A stretch of 64,000 bases of DNA, taken from Marisediminitalea alba. Its GTDB lineage: Bacteria > Pseudomonadota > Gammaproteobacteria > Enterobacterales > Alteromonadaceae. How positions within the stretch are numbered: position 1 is the first letter of the stretch; each line of letters opens with the position of its first letter. The stretch spans positions 51,053 to 115,052 of the forward strand of contig NZ_PVNP01000051.1 in NCBI RefSeq assembly GCF_002993365.1, read 5' to 3'. The notes beneath the pieces were generated by a model, which saw nothing but the letters and a program-made list of their open reading frames with translations, searched no databases and was not told where the DNA came from. Below, piece after piece: positions 56,033 through 64,000 of this stretch. Both the position numbers and the translations under genes were made by a program.

Positions 56033-56875
56033 TTATTTAAGTTCGTAAGCGTCTTGCATTGTACCCCAGCGATAGTCAGCCAAGAGTTGTTTTAGTTTGC
56101 CTTCCATTTTACTCAAATTAATGTAATGGCGAACCTTGGACTTCAGAGGCGCCTCGTTAATTCGAGGCTGGTCGGGGTCGATTTCCCATGGATGAAAATA
56201 AAAACTATAGGGTGCAGACTCTGTCTGCATAAACCGTTCAATTCGCTTTCTGGACAGCCAATAAGGGTACAAACGAAAATAACCACCGCCGCCGATGCCT
56301 ACGTTTTTACCTTTCTTGATAATCGTCGGCACCGGAATTTCTGTAATGCCTTCAGGTCTTTGGTGCTTGAAGCGTGGCCAGTCGGGAACACCGTAAAGAT
56401 CGTGCACTACCGGATAAGTACTTGAAGAGTAGGTAAAACCAAGTTCTACCAGGACTTCATAAACCCATTGGTTGGAATCGTTCACAGAAAAACTAGGTGC
56501 TCTGTAGCCTTTTATCGCAACGCCGCCAGCATCTTCTAAAATCGTCTTACTGGTCTGTACATCTTCAACAAAGGCTTGCCGGTCCATAGTCGTCGCACGC
56601 CTGTGGTTTAAGCCATGACTCGCCAGCTCATGCCCTTCATCAACAATCCGCTTAATCAGGTTCGGGCAGCGCTTTCCCACCCAACCGAGGGTAAAGAAAG
56701 TCGACTTAACATTATTTTCGGCGAAAATATCCAGTAGTCTGTTGGTGTTATCCTCGACTCTCAGAGGAATATCCGGCCAGTCATCAGGCGTAAAAACCGA
56801 CTCAAAGGCGGACACCTGGAAATAATCTTCCACATCTACTGTCATTGCATTTAAGCGAGAGTCTGCAACACTCAC
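56033..56875 (-). CDS. XrtA-associated polysaccharide deacetylase (DUF3473 type)
   Basis: A 280-residue NodB-family enzyme starting at GTG. It has TVDVEDYFQVSAFE at residues 12-25, the metal-binding GHELASHGLNHR and KGYRAPSFSV, ending in the short DUF3473 segment around FYFHPWEIDPDQPR. This is the form always found near exosortase A. It has no signal peptide. It starts 2 bases after the EpsB-type gene ends, and the exosortase gene follows. Confidence 0.93.
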   Translation of the reverse strand: MSVADSRLNAMTVDVEDYFQVSAFESVFTPDDWPDIPLRVEDNTNRLLDIFAENNVKSTFFTLGWVGKRCPNLIKRIVDEGHELASHGLNHRRATTMDRQAFVEDVQTSKTILEDAGGVAIKGYRAPSFSVNDSNQWVYEVLVELGFTYSSSTYPVVHDLYGVPDWPRFKHQRPEGITEIPVPTIIKKGKNVGIGGGGYFRLYPYWLSRKRIERFMQTESAPYSFYFHPWEIDPDQPRINEAPLKSKVRHYINLSKMEGKLKQLLADYRWGTMQDAYELK

Positions 56876-56877
56876 AA

Positions 56878-58290
56878 CTAACGCCCTTTTCCGAACAAAA
56901 CAATCTCAACAGTTCTTATCAAAATTAGGATATCCAACAGCAGACTTTGGTGTTTTACGTAATATAAATCAAATTTAAGCTTTTCCATGGAGTCTTCAAC
57001 ACTTGCCCCATAAGGATAATTAAGCTGCGCCCAGCCGGCTAAGCCGGGCTTAACGTTGTGGCGTTGGTTGTAATATGGCACTTCTTTGACCAGTTGCTCA
57101 ACAAACTCCGGGCGCTCCGGACGTGGTCCGATGAAAGACATTTCGCCTTTGAATACGTTGATCAATTGAGGTAATTCGTCGATTCGGTATTTACGGATAA
57201 AAGCACCAATGCGGGTAACCCGATTGTCGTTCTTGGTTGCCCACTTTGCCCCGTCTTTTTCGGCATCGGGCCGCATACTGCGAAACTTGATAATTTTAAA
57301 TAACCGCCCGTTTTGCCCAACACGCTCCTGTTTATAGAACACTGAGGTTTTCGTTCTGCGTCCATCATCAAGGTAGATGATCATCGCTGTAATAAGCATA
57401 AAGGGCCAGGTAAAGAACAAAACAAACAACGCAAGCACTGCGTTCATCGAATAGTCAAGCGCATCACGCAGATAGTTTTGCGAATGGAAACCGTTGGAAT
57501 AGATGACCCAGCTCGGGTACATGAGGTTTACCGCAATCTGGCCGGTTTCCCGTTCCATAAAATCCAGCAAATCCGTGACTTCGATACCGCGTAAACGGCA
57601 ATCGAACAGAATTTCTATTGGCAATGTACCCCGTCGTTGGTCGCAGGCGATTACAATTTCTTCAATGTCATTTTCAACCACAAAATTACGCAGACTTTCA
57701 TCTACTTTAACGTGGATGATCTTTTCATTTTTTATCCCGTCTTCCCGGTTATCTCCCGGCACGGGCACAAAACCAAGTAGTTCGAAACCCAAACGGTCGA
57801 CATCACGTCGCATCCGCTTTTCTATAATCGATGCCCGTTCTCCGGCTCCGAGTACAACCAAACGAACACGACCGAGTCCCAACAAACCAAGACGATTAGT
57901 AAAATATCGGAAAAAAACCAGCGCGATAATATTCAGACATATTGCGGTGGGCAGATAGTAAGAGTGCATGTCCAGCGAGGCAAACAGAGTGCCGGTGAGA
58001 ATTTCGACAATAAAATAGCTCAGGCCCAAGCTCACAAAGATACGCCGGATAATCCCCCTGAAGGTCTCTCGGAGCTTTGCTTCATAAAGACCCACAGACA
58101 ATGAGCAAAGCAGCACTGAAAGCGTGATCAGAAAGATATTAATTGTCAGATTTTCGATATCAGGTTCAGCAATCAGGTTTAGCTGAACCAAAATAAAGCT
58201 GGTAATGTAACCCACATACGAAACAAGCAAAGCTTCTGTGATAACCAACGCGTTAGAACGCTTATTCTGTCTGTTTTTTGCAACTGCCAT
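56878..58290 (-). CDS. epsB: EpsB-type undecaprenyl-phosphate sugar phosphotransferase of the XrtA system
   Basis: A 470-residue membrane protein that starts repeat-unit synthesis by loading a sugar-1-phosphate on undecaprenyl phosphate. Four to five N-terminal helices and a CoA-binding-like domain (GLGRVRLVVLGAGERAS) precede a fifth helix at ~280 and the catalytic transferase domain (VFYKQERVGQNGRLFKIIKF, RPERPEFVEQL, NVKPGLAGWAQL). The length and C-terminal sequence fit the XrtA/PEP-CTERM-associated form. It is first in the minus-strand operon and divergent from the Wza-like gene. Confidence 0.92.
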   Translation of the reverse strand: MAVAKNRQNKRSNALVITEALLVSYVGYITSFILVQLNLIAEPDIENLTINIFLITLSVLLCSLSVGLYEAKLRETFRGIIRRIFVSLGLSYFIVEILTGTLFASLDMHSYYLPTAICLNIIALVFFRYFTNRLGLLGLGRVRLVVLGAGERASIIEKRMRRDVDRLGFELLGFVPVPGDNREDGIKNEKIIHVKVDESLRNFVVENDIEEIVIACDQRRGTLPIEILFDCRLRGIEVTDLLDFMERETGQIAVNLMYPSWVIYSNGFHSQNYLRDALDYSMNAVLALFVLFFTWPFMLITAMIIYLDDGRRTKTSVFYKQERVGQNGRLFKIIKFRSMRPDAEKDGAKWATKNDNRVTRIGAFIRKYRIDELPQLINVFKGEMSFIGPRPERPEFVEQLVKEVPYYNQRHNVKPGLAGWAQLNYPYGASVEDSMEKLKFDLYYVKHQSLLLDILILIRTVEIVLFGKGR

Positions 58291-58388
58291 ATTGTCTTTT
58301 ACCAGCCTGTTATTGACGTAATTTCCGCTGTCGGGATTTATGATATGACATTTTTTTTGAATGAGATAGACTAATTGCTCACTATCGC

Positions 58389-58432
58389 ATTATATTAGTG
58401 ACTAAATTTTAACAACAGACTCAAAAAGTCTG
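58389..58432. promoter_or_regulatory. Divergent promoter region of the two XrtA operons
   Basis: On the minus strand a perfect TATAAT lies at 58394-58389, about 100 bases upstream of the EpsB-type gene; its -35 is weak. Beside it, CAGACT (58416-58421) and AGTCTG (58427-58432) are perfect inverted repeats with a five-base A-rich loop and no T tail, hence a possible operator for both divergent operons. No sigma-54-like box was found in this 195-base gap. Confidence 0.4.
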
Positions 58433-58485
58433 ATAAGTTGAGACGTCACCCGTCAATTAATTTGTTAAGTACAGGATAGAAAAGC

Positions 58486-59118
58486 ATGGAAAAGGTAAAT
58501 ACCAGGTTATTACTCGCTGCGGCTGCACTGGGAACTTTACTGACCGGATGTAGTGGAACCAGCAGTCTACCCCAGGCTACCACGCGTCCCTCACTCACCA
58601 CGGATGTTAATGACTACAAATATCTGATTGGCCCGGGTGATAATGTGTCAATTTTTGTTTGGCGTAACCCTGAAATCTCAGGAAGCTTCGTGGTTCGTCC
58701 CGATGGTAAGGTTACTACTGCGCTGGTTGAAGATCTGGATGTTTCAGGTCGTACCCCAACAATGCTGGCAAGAGAAATCGAAGAAAAATTATCGACTTAC
58801 ATCAACAACCCTCGAGTTACCGTGAGCGTAAACGGTTTTTCAGGTCCGTTAAGCGAACAGGTTCGCGTAATCGGTGAAGCGACCAACCCAACAGCAATTA
58901 ACTACACAGAGCATATGACGCTGCTGGATTTAATGATCGCTGTGGGTGGTTTGACCGAATTCGCTGACGGCAACGATGCAAAGCTTATTCGAGTTGTGGA
59001 TGGGCGCCAAAGTACATACAAAATCGCCATTGACGACTTAATTCGCGATGGCGATATTTCTAAAAATGTGGATATGTTACCTGGTGATATCGTTATTATT
59101 CCAGAAGCATGGTTCTAG
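58486..59118 (+). CDS. Wza-like polysaccharide export lipoprotein of the XrtA system
   Basis: A 210-residue lipoprotein; the signal ends LLTGC, with Cys22. It has a polysaccharide export (Wza) domain, YLIGPGDNVSIFVWRNPEIS at residues ~45-64, and an SLBB-like segment with VRVIGEATNPTAINY and ITLLDLMIAVGGLTEFA-like text further on. It is much shorter than E. coli Wza, as usual for the XrtA form, and lacks the C-terminal outer-membrane helix of Wza; the beta-barrel at 61753 may supply the pore. First gene of the plus-strand export operon. Confidence 0.93.
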   Translation: MEKVNTRLLLAAAALGTLLTGCSGTSSLPQATTRPSLTTDVNDYKYLIGPGDNVSIFVWRNPEISGSFVVRPDGKVTTALVEDLDVSGRTPTMLAREIEEKLSTYINNPRVTVSVNGFSGPLSEQVRVIGEATNPTAINYTEHMTLLDLMIAVGGLTEFADGNDAKLIRVVDGRQSTYKIAIDDLIRDGDISKNVDMLPGDIVIIPEAWF

Positions 59119-59168
59119 AAATCAGAATCGTAATCACTGTGTCTAATTAGCGGTAAACGGACGAAATC

Positions 59169-60743
59169 ATGCAGGAACTGCAACAAACTATTGAGATGGT
59201 CCTCGATTATATTCGTGGGATTTGGTTAAAAAAGCGCTACATTATGCTTTGCTCGTGGCTAATCTGCCCTATCGGATTTGGCTATGTGGCAATGATGCCC
59301 GATGTTTATAAGTCTCAAGCTGTTGTCTTTGTTGACACCCGCTCGATGCTTCAACCTTTGTTGAGTGGTTTAGCAATACAAACCAATCCTCAGCAAGAAA
59401 TTGCGATGATGGCACAGACGCTGTTAAGTCGCTCCAACATCGAGATTATCGCCAGGGAGTCCGACCTCGACATTACAGTAAATACTGCTGAGGGCTACAC
59501 CAATCTGATTAATACGCTTAGCAAAAATATCAGGCTGGACAGAACTGGCAGAAATAATATTTATAATATTTCCTACTCTAACCGCAATCCAGAACTTGCT
59601 AAACGTGTGGTTCAGGAAACACTGGATTTGTTCGTTGAGGGAAGCTTAGGTAACAACCGTAGGGATACCGATACTGCCAGTCGCTTTCTGGATGAGCAGA
59701 TTTCAGAATATGAAACCCGCCTAATCGAAGCTGAACAACGCCTTGCTGATTTCCAGCGTCGCTACAATGATATATTACCGGTTTCGGGCTCATTCTACTC
59801 GACACTCCAGGGAGCAAACAGCAATCTGGAAAGCACTCGATTGCAAATCAGAGAATTACAGCAACAAGTTTCATCGCTTAAAAGCCAAATGACTTCAGGT
59901 CGGGCTACTGATGGATTTGATGTTCGTCAGGGCGATAACACGCCGGTGATTACAACCCGCTACGATAACAGAATCAAATCTCTGGAAGAGAAGATCGATC
60001 AGTTGAAGTTGCGATTTACCGATAAGCATCCCGATGTGATTGAAGCTAAGAGCTTGTTAGCTTCGCTCGAACAATCGCGCCAGGATGAACTGAAAGCTTA
60101 CTTTAGCGAAACAGCCGAAGACGGAGACGATACAAACTTAAGTCCGCTTGCCACAGAATTAAAGCTTGAGATTAGCCGTCTCGAAGGTCAAATCGCGTCG
60201 CTGCGAGTCAGGGAGAGTGATTTTGAAGCTAAAATTCAGGAACTAAGAAACAAAATTGATCTGGTCCCGCAAATTGAAGCGGAGTCCACTGCTCTGAATC
60301 GTGATTACGGTATTACTAAGCAGAAATATGAAGAATTGTTACGTAGAAAAGAAGCGGCAGAGCTTTCACGTCGCGCCGATGTATCATCCGAAGAGTTGCA
60401 GTTTAGAATTATCGAACCACCGTTGGTGCCAGATACACCTACGGGGCCTAAACGACTCGTGTATTATACAGGTATTCTTGTTCTTGGTTTCGGTATGGGT
60501 GTTGCACTAGCATTCGCTATCAGTCAAATCAGGCCAGTGCTGGTCCGTGGCAGACAATTAACAGCCCTTACATCGTTCCCGGTTTTAGGTGCGGTGACGC
60601 ATTTAAACCTGAAGCAGATCCAACGTAGAAACCGTTTACGAGTGTTCCTGTTTATCTTATCCTCCGGGGCAATTGTAACCATGTATGCTATCCTGCTGGC
60701 AGCAGAAGTAGCGCATGTTAACCTGGTAGAGAGGTTCCTATAA
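59169..60743 (+). CDS. XrtA-associated chain-length determinant protein (GNVR/Wzz domain)
   Basis: A 524-residue inner-membrane protein with a helix at ~22-42, a Wzz domain, a long coiled coil (about residues 170-410, including RLIEAEQRLADFQRRYN), and the second helix at ~435-455, plus another near the C-terminus. The Y(E)ELLRRKEAAELSRRAD stretch and PPLVPDTPTGPKR are the GNVR-type end. It is a co-polymerase setting chain length, and works with the following kinase gene, which overlaps it by one base (TAATG). A kinase domain is not fused, unlike Wzc. Confidence 0.92.
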   Translation: MQELQQTIEMVLDYIRGIWLKKRYIMLCSWLICPIGFGYVAMMPDVYKSQAVVFVDTRSMLQPLLSGLAIQTNPQQEIAMMAQTLLSRSNIEIIARESDLDITVNTAEGYTNLINTLSKNIRLDRTGRNNIYNISYSNRNPELAKRVVQETLDLFVEGSLGNNRRDTDTASRFLDEQISEYETRLIEAEQRLADFQRRYNDILPVSGSFYSTLQGANSNLESTRLQIRELQQQVSSLKSQMTSGRATDGFDVRQGDNTPVITTRYDNRIKSLEEKIDQLKLRFTDKHPDVIEAKSLLASLEQSRQDELKAYFSETAEDGDDTNLSPLATELKLEISRLEGQIASLRVRESDFEAKIQELRNKIDLVPQIEAESTALNRDYGITKQKYEELLRRKEAAELSRRADVSSEELQFRIIEPPLVPDTPTGPKRLVYYTGILVLGFGMGVALAFAISQIRPVLVRGRQLTALTSFPVLGAVTHLNLKQIQRRNRLRVFLFILSSGAIVTMYAILLAAEVAHVNLVERFL

Positions 60744-61732
60744 TGGCTAATAACACAATAGAAAAAGCCTTGCAGCGCCAAAGAGAAGCTGCAGCCAGGC
60801 AGGCCGCTCAGCAAGCAGAGAGTGCTCAGGAAGACAAGAAATCATCTACCATTGAGCGTACCCTGGAAAAACAACAGGCGGCAAAAACTGATCTGCCTGT
60901 TGAAACACCAGTAACAGAGGGACAGGTCAAAACCAAGCCAACACCAGCAAAGTCAAAGCCTGGGGCTGCAGTTAATGCGGATAATGAGGCGTTGCGCCTG
61001 ACCATAGACCTCGAAGAACTTGATGAAAGAGGCTTTGTTTCTGTCAGCAATGCTCGAAAATTAATTAACGAAGAATACCGGGAAATTAAGCGTAAGTTGC
61101 TAAGAAATGCTTTTGGCGCACTGTCGAAGACACTCAATAACAGCAACATCATTATGGTGAGCAGCGCGCGCCCATCAGAAGGTAAAACCTTTACAGCAAT
61201 TAACTTAGCGTTAAGCTTTGCCGCAGAACAGGATAAAACCGTTCTATTAGTAGATGCTGATGTTCTTAAGCCAAATGTTACCAGAACCTTGAGGGTAAAT
61301 CCCGGCGAAGGCCTTATGGAATATCTGTTGGATGAAAACAAGGATATCTCTGATGTGCTCTATCGTACTAACGTAGATAAACTGAGAATTATCCCTGCTG
61401 GTCAAACGCATCATTTGTCTACTGAGTTATTAGCCAGCGAACGAATGAACGAGACGATTGATGAGTTTTCCAATCGTTATCCTGATCGTATTGTCATTAT
61501 CGATACCCCACCATTAATTGGTATTAATGAATCAGCAGTACTGGCGAGTTTTGCCGGTCAGGCGGTTATAGTTACTGAGGAGGGCCGAACCAAGTTAAAC
61601 GATATTAATAATATCGTCGACAGGCTCAACCCTGATATGGCGGTGGGTTTCGTGGTTAACAAAGCTGTTAACGAAAGCGCCGATAATGGTAATTACTATG
61701 GCTACTACTACGGTAGTGGTCCCTCTGAATAG
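60743..61732 (+). CDS. XrtA-associated tyrosine kinase (BY-kinase)
   Basis: A 329-residue bacterial tyrosine kinase. The N-terminal ~95 residues are Ala/Gln/Glu/Lys/Pro-rich and look disordered. The kinase domain has Walker A in ARPSEGKT (Lys148), Walker A' VLLVDADVLKP and Walker B-like VIIDTPPL. The C-terminus has a tyrosine cluster (YYGYYYGSG), the usual autophosphorylation site. It regulates polymer length and export with the preceding chain-length protein, which provides the membrane part. Confidence 0.93.
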   Translation: MANNTIEKALQRQREAAARQAAQQAESAQEDKKSSTIERTLEKQQAAKTDLPVETPVTEGQVKTKPTPAKSKPGAAVNADNEALRLTIDLEELDERGFVSVSNARKLINEEYREIKRKLLRNAFGALSKTLNNSNIIMVSSARPSEGKTFTAINLALSFAAEQDKTVLLVDADVLKPNVTRTLRVNPGEGLMEYLLDENKDISDVLYRTNVDKLRIIPAGQTHHLSTELLASERMNETIDEFSNRYPDRIVIIDTPPLIGINESAVLASFAGQAVIVTEEGRTKLNDINNIVDRLNPDMAVGFVVNKAVNESADNGNYYGYYYGSGPSE

Positions 61733-61752
61733 ACAGCGATAAAGGACAGCTT

Positions 61753-63432
61753 GTGGAAAGGATTAATACATTTCGCCCGGCATTTATCGCGACAGCTGTG
61801 GCGGTAGCGTTTAGTGCTAACGTATATGCTGACATCCAATTTCGGGGTGCCGTAGATGCATCTCTGGTAAATCAATCTTTTGACACAGAGAGTGAAAATA
61901 GCCGCTACGAAGATAGAAACGCGTTACAGATTTCTCCTACTCTAACCGGGATTTATACCAGCAAAAAGGCCAGTGCTACCGTGTCCGCTACTCACCTTTA
62001 TCAACGTTTCGAACTTGATGAAGGCAGTAGTTCGACTAATTTCACGGAATTCAACTATGCTGGCAATCTCAGTGTCATTGATAACGTATTTCAGATTTTC
62101 GGCAGCGGCTCTCAAGGATATCAGTCCTATCGTCCGGAAACTTACATTTCCTCCGATTATCTCCTAAATTCGGATGACTTGACCAAGATAACCACGCACA
62201 GTGCTGGAGCCAGGTTGAACGTACCTCGCGGTGACATTTGGGGTTTAAGCGTAACCGGCCAGTATATGGAAACGAAGTCTGATAACACACTTGAAGAAGT
62301 AGAAGGCGACAGTACTTCCCCCTTTAATCAGTTTATTGACTCTAAGGGCGTTTCGGCAAATGCTTCATTGGTGAATGGCGATTGGTTCAGAAACGCTTAC
62401 TGGCGTGCTAATGCAACCTATCGTAAAACCGATCGGCAGGACCGAGGAGAATTTGAATCGTTATTCGTAAATGCTGAAGTTGGTTATAACCTTTACTATG
62501 ATTTTGGGCTCTTGCTCACAGCTACCCACGAAGAAAATGACATTGCAGGTGAATTGCAGAACTTCTTTGCTCGTTTCAACAATCAGTTTTCAAAGTTTAA
62601 TACTTACGGGGTCGGTTTAAACTATCGTCCCGCTGAAGGCCGCTTTTTCAATGTTACGCTCAATAAGATATCCACTGAAGGTGAAGACGATGGAAAAACC
62701 TTTGTAGGAATATCTACTAGTTGGCAATTTTCGCCGCGCACCAGTGTTCAGGCTCAGTATAATCGCCGCTATTATGGCGAAGCTGCGACATTTAGCCTCA
62801 ACCACGGCACCAAACGAATACGTACATCAATCTCCTACCAGGAGCGAACCACAACATTTTCAACTATGATGTTCGATGTTGCCGATGCCGGAACTTTTGT
62901 TTGTCCCGCGGGTTCAGTCGATATTCTCGACTGTTTCCAGCCTGATACCCTGAATTACGAATTACAGCCAGGGGAACAGGTAGTTCAATTTAGCCAGTTA
63001 ATCACGGAATTAACCGACCAGGTTATCTTACGTCGCCAGCTTGGTAGTAGTATTGGTTATCAACGGCGAAACTTAAAGCTATCATTGGATGGCAGATATA
63101 TCGATACGGAATACAGTATTGACAACCGTCAGCAAATCCAGAAATTAATCGGATTGAACGCAAACCTTGAGGTTGGCTCAAGAACTTCCATTTATAGTCG
63201 TTTTCAGTTTTCACAGATTAACAATACAATCGACGACGCTGGGCGCGATACTGATGCAAGCATGTACTCCATCGGCATTCGCAACAGATTGTCGAGAAGC
63301 TTATCTGTGGGTGCTGATGTACGTTATTTGGATAATGAAAATACCAGCGGGATAGGCAGAGATGTGTTTGATTTCAATGAAACTCGCATATCACTTACCA
63401 TGACCTACAACTTCCAAAGTAACAGACAGTAA
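61753..63432 (+). CDS. XrtA-associated outer-membrane beta-barrel protein
   Basis: A 559-residue protein starting at GTG, with AAAGGACAGC upstream. A Sec signal (to VYAD near residue 27) is followed by alternating hydrophobic strands throughout and a C-terminal strand ending in YNFQSNRQ, with aromatic-rich turns. The form matches the TIGR03016-type beta-barrel of XrtA loci, probably the outer-membrane channel for the polymer. It is the last gene of the export operon; the ATPase gene that normally follows is replaced in this window by an IS200-like element. Confidence 0.87.
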   Translation: MERINTFRPAFIATAVAVAFSANVYADIQFRGAVDASLVNQSFDTESENSRYEDRNALQISPTLTGIYTSKKASATVSATHLYQRFELDEGSSSTNFTEFNYAGNLSVIDNVFQIFGSGSQGYQSYRPETYISSDYLLNSDDLTKITTHSAGARLNVPRGDIWGLSVTGQYMETKSDNTLEEVEGDSTSPFNQFIDSKGVSANASLVNGDWFRNAYWRANATYRKTDRQDRGEFESLFVNAEVGYNLYYDFGLLLTATHEENDIAGELQNFFARFNNQFSKFNTYGVGLNYRPAEGRFFNVTLNKISTEGEDDGKTFVGISTSWQFSPRTSVQAQYNRRYYGEAATFSLNHGTKRIRTSISYQERTTTFSTMMFDVADAGTFVCPAGSVDILDCFQPDTLNYELQPGEQVVQFSQLITELTDQVILRRQLGSSIGYQRRNLKLSLDGRYIDTEYSIDNRQQIQKLIGLNANLEVGSRTSIYSRFQFSQINNTIDDAGRDTDASMYSIGIRNRLSRSLSVGADVRYLDNENTSGIGRDVFDFNETRISLTMTYNFQSNRQ

Positions 63433-63437
63433 AGAAT

Positions 63438-63460
63438 CCACCTTCTAAAGAAGGTGGCTT
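63438..63460 (+). terminator. Hairpin after the export operon / IS200 end
   Basis: CCACCTTC (63438-63445) and GAAGGTGG (63450-63457) form a perfect 8-base stem with a TAAA loop, then CTTT. It lies directly after the beta-barrel stop codon and could end the export operon; it could equally be the right-end recognition hairpin of the adjacent IS200-like element. Confidence 0.6.
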
Positions 63461-63468
63461 TGCGTTAA

Positions 63469-63483
63469 CCCCCTAAAAGGGGG
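63469..63483. repeat. G5/C5 hairpin just after tnpA
   Basis: CCCCC-TAAAA-GGGGG lies 5 bases from the tnpA stop. On the minus strand it is followed by TTAACG and not by a T run, so it is likelier to be an end-recognition or RNA-shielding hairpin of the element than a standard terminator. Confidence 0.55.
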
Positions 63484-63487
63484 CCTT

Positions 63488-63922
63488 CTATTCAAGGGCT
63501 AGCTGAGCTTGCTCTTGTCTTTCAACCTTCTCTTGGTGACGAACATACCGTCTTATGATCTCTTCGTTTATCCCAACTGAGTCAACGAAGTAGCCTCTTT
63601 GCCAAAAGTGGTTGCCCCACATCTTATTCTTTCTCAAATGCGGATATTTGCTAAATAGCTTCAATGCTATTTTTCCTTTTAAAGCTCCCATTAAATTCGA
63701 TATGGATAACTTTGGAGGAATTTTTACTACCAGATGGACATGGTCAATCTGTACATTCAACTCCACTACTATGCAGCCGAGTTGCTGGCAATACACGTGA
63801 ATACACCTGTAAACATCTTTGCCTAATTTATTCTTCAAAACCCTAAACCGATACTTCGGCGTCCAAACTATGTGATATTGACATCGCCAGAACACATGCG
63901 ATGCTTGCTCGTATCTACTCAT
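63488..63922 (-). CDS. tnpA: IS200-family transposase TnpA (HUH, single tyrosine)
   Basis: A 144-residue transposase starting at the ATG at 63922 with AAAGGAAATTAAC before it; a longer frame to 63988 reads through the element's end. It has CQYHIVWTPKYR at residues 14-25, the HUH metal motif His61-Val-His63 (QIDHVHLVVK) and the catalytic tyrosine Tyr126 in IIRRYVRHQEK with Gln130. The Y1 transposases cut and join single-stranded DNA at hairpin-guided sites. All catalytic residues are present, so the gene appears intact. Confidence 0.9.
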   Translation of the reverse strand: MSRYEQASHVFWRCQYHIVWTPKYRFRVLKNKLGKDVYRCIHVYCQQLGCIVVELNVQIDHVHLVVKIPPKLSISNLMGALKGKIALKLFSKYPHLRKNKMWGNHFWQRGYFVDSVGINEEIIRRYVRHQEKVERQEQAQLALE

Positions 63923-64000
63923 GTTAATTTCCTTTTTGACTTCGCTAAAAATCAAAGGGAGATTTAACATGGGTAGGTATACGGGCAAAGCCCTACCATG

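Larger units (their letters stand above)
63433..64000 (-). mobile_element. IS200/IS605-type insertion sequence (one end may lie outside the window)
   Basis: A single tnpA gene (63488-63922) is framed by hairpins: CCACCTTC/GAAGGTGG (63438-63457) and CCCCC-TAAAA-GGGGG (63469-63483) on one side, and GGGC-AAA-GCCC (63983-63993) inside GGTAGG/CCTACC on the other. Subterminal hairpins and lack of long terminal inverted repeats are the marks of IS200 elements, which move as single-stranded DNA. No tnpB is present. The exact ends and any tetranucleotide target cannot be set from this copy alone. Confidence 0.65.

Noticed and set aside
63923..63988. N-terminal extension of tnpA starting at TTG
   Set aside because: IS200 transposases start at the MSRYEQ-like position, where a good ribosome site is present.

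Overview
The window reads as a chromosome segment of a marine-type gammaproteobacterium, most likely Alteromonadales/Alteromonadaceae. The reasons are a CheV coupling protein, a glyoxylate-shunt block (isocitrate lyase, LysR regulator, malate synthase G), and above all a very large exosortase A (XrtA)/PEP-CTERM exopolysaccharide locus. Species cannot be told from sequence reading alone. No tRNA, rRNA or CRISPR array was seen. Layout. 1-13.2 kb is mostly housekeeping: the 3' end of a glutathionylspermidine-synthase-like gene, a rhomboid protease, a VC0807-like membrane protein, a spondin-domain secreted protein, a membrane-anchored HTH regulator with a small membrane protein, an alkaline phosphatase lipoprotein, CheV, isocitrate lyase, a LysR regulator, malate synthase G and a patatin-like lipase. 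13.2-17.3 kb (minus strand) is a tightly overlapping operon: Tat-signal protein, PqqD-like protein, HprK-related kinase, nucleotidyltransferase-like protein and nucleotide-sugar epimerase. It matches the poorly understood HPr-rel-A type of cluster that tends to accompany exosortase loci. 17.5-26.6 kb holds a trypsin-like protease, a YdcF-like protein, the exosortase-associated acyltransferase, two tandem sorted proteins with VPAP/VSAP instead of PEP signals (each behind a sigma-54-like -24/-12 box), an FAD oxidoreductase and the TPR lipoprotein PrsT. 26.6-53.6 kb is the exopolysaccharide assembly region: glycosyltransferases, two FemAB/CelD-like acyltransferases, a PcRGLX/YetA-like protein, a deacetylase, the XrtA-type asparagine-synthase homologue, a membrane-anchored PHP-domain protein, transglutaminase-like, flippase, polymerase/ligase, sulfotransferase, acetyltransferase and beta-helix genes. 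53.6-63.4 kb is the XrtA core: a minus-strand operon (EpsB-type initiating transferase, deacetylase, exosortase A, FkbM methyltransferase) divergent from a plus-strand export operon (Wza-like lipoprotein, chain-length protein, tyrosine kinase, outer-membrane beta-barrel). An IS200-type element closes the window. Working model (inference from family knowledge): EpsB-like transferase starts a lipid-linked repeat unit, the many glycosyltransferases and decorating enzymes extend and modify it, flippase and O-antigen-ligase-like proteins export and polymerise or transfer it, and the Wza/Wzc-like proteins carry it out. Exosortase A recognises and processes the C-terminal signals of the VPAP proteins, probably in step with the polysaccharide. 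The XrtA-associated ATPase and the PrsK/PrsR regulators usually found with such loci are not in this window.
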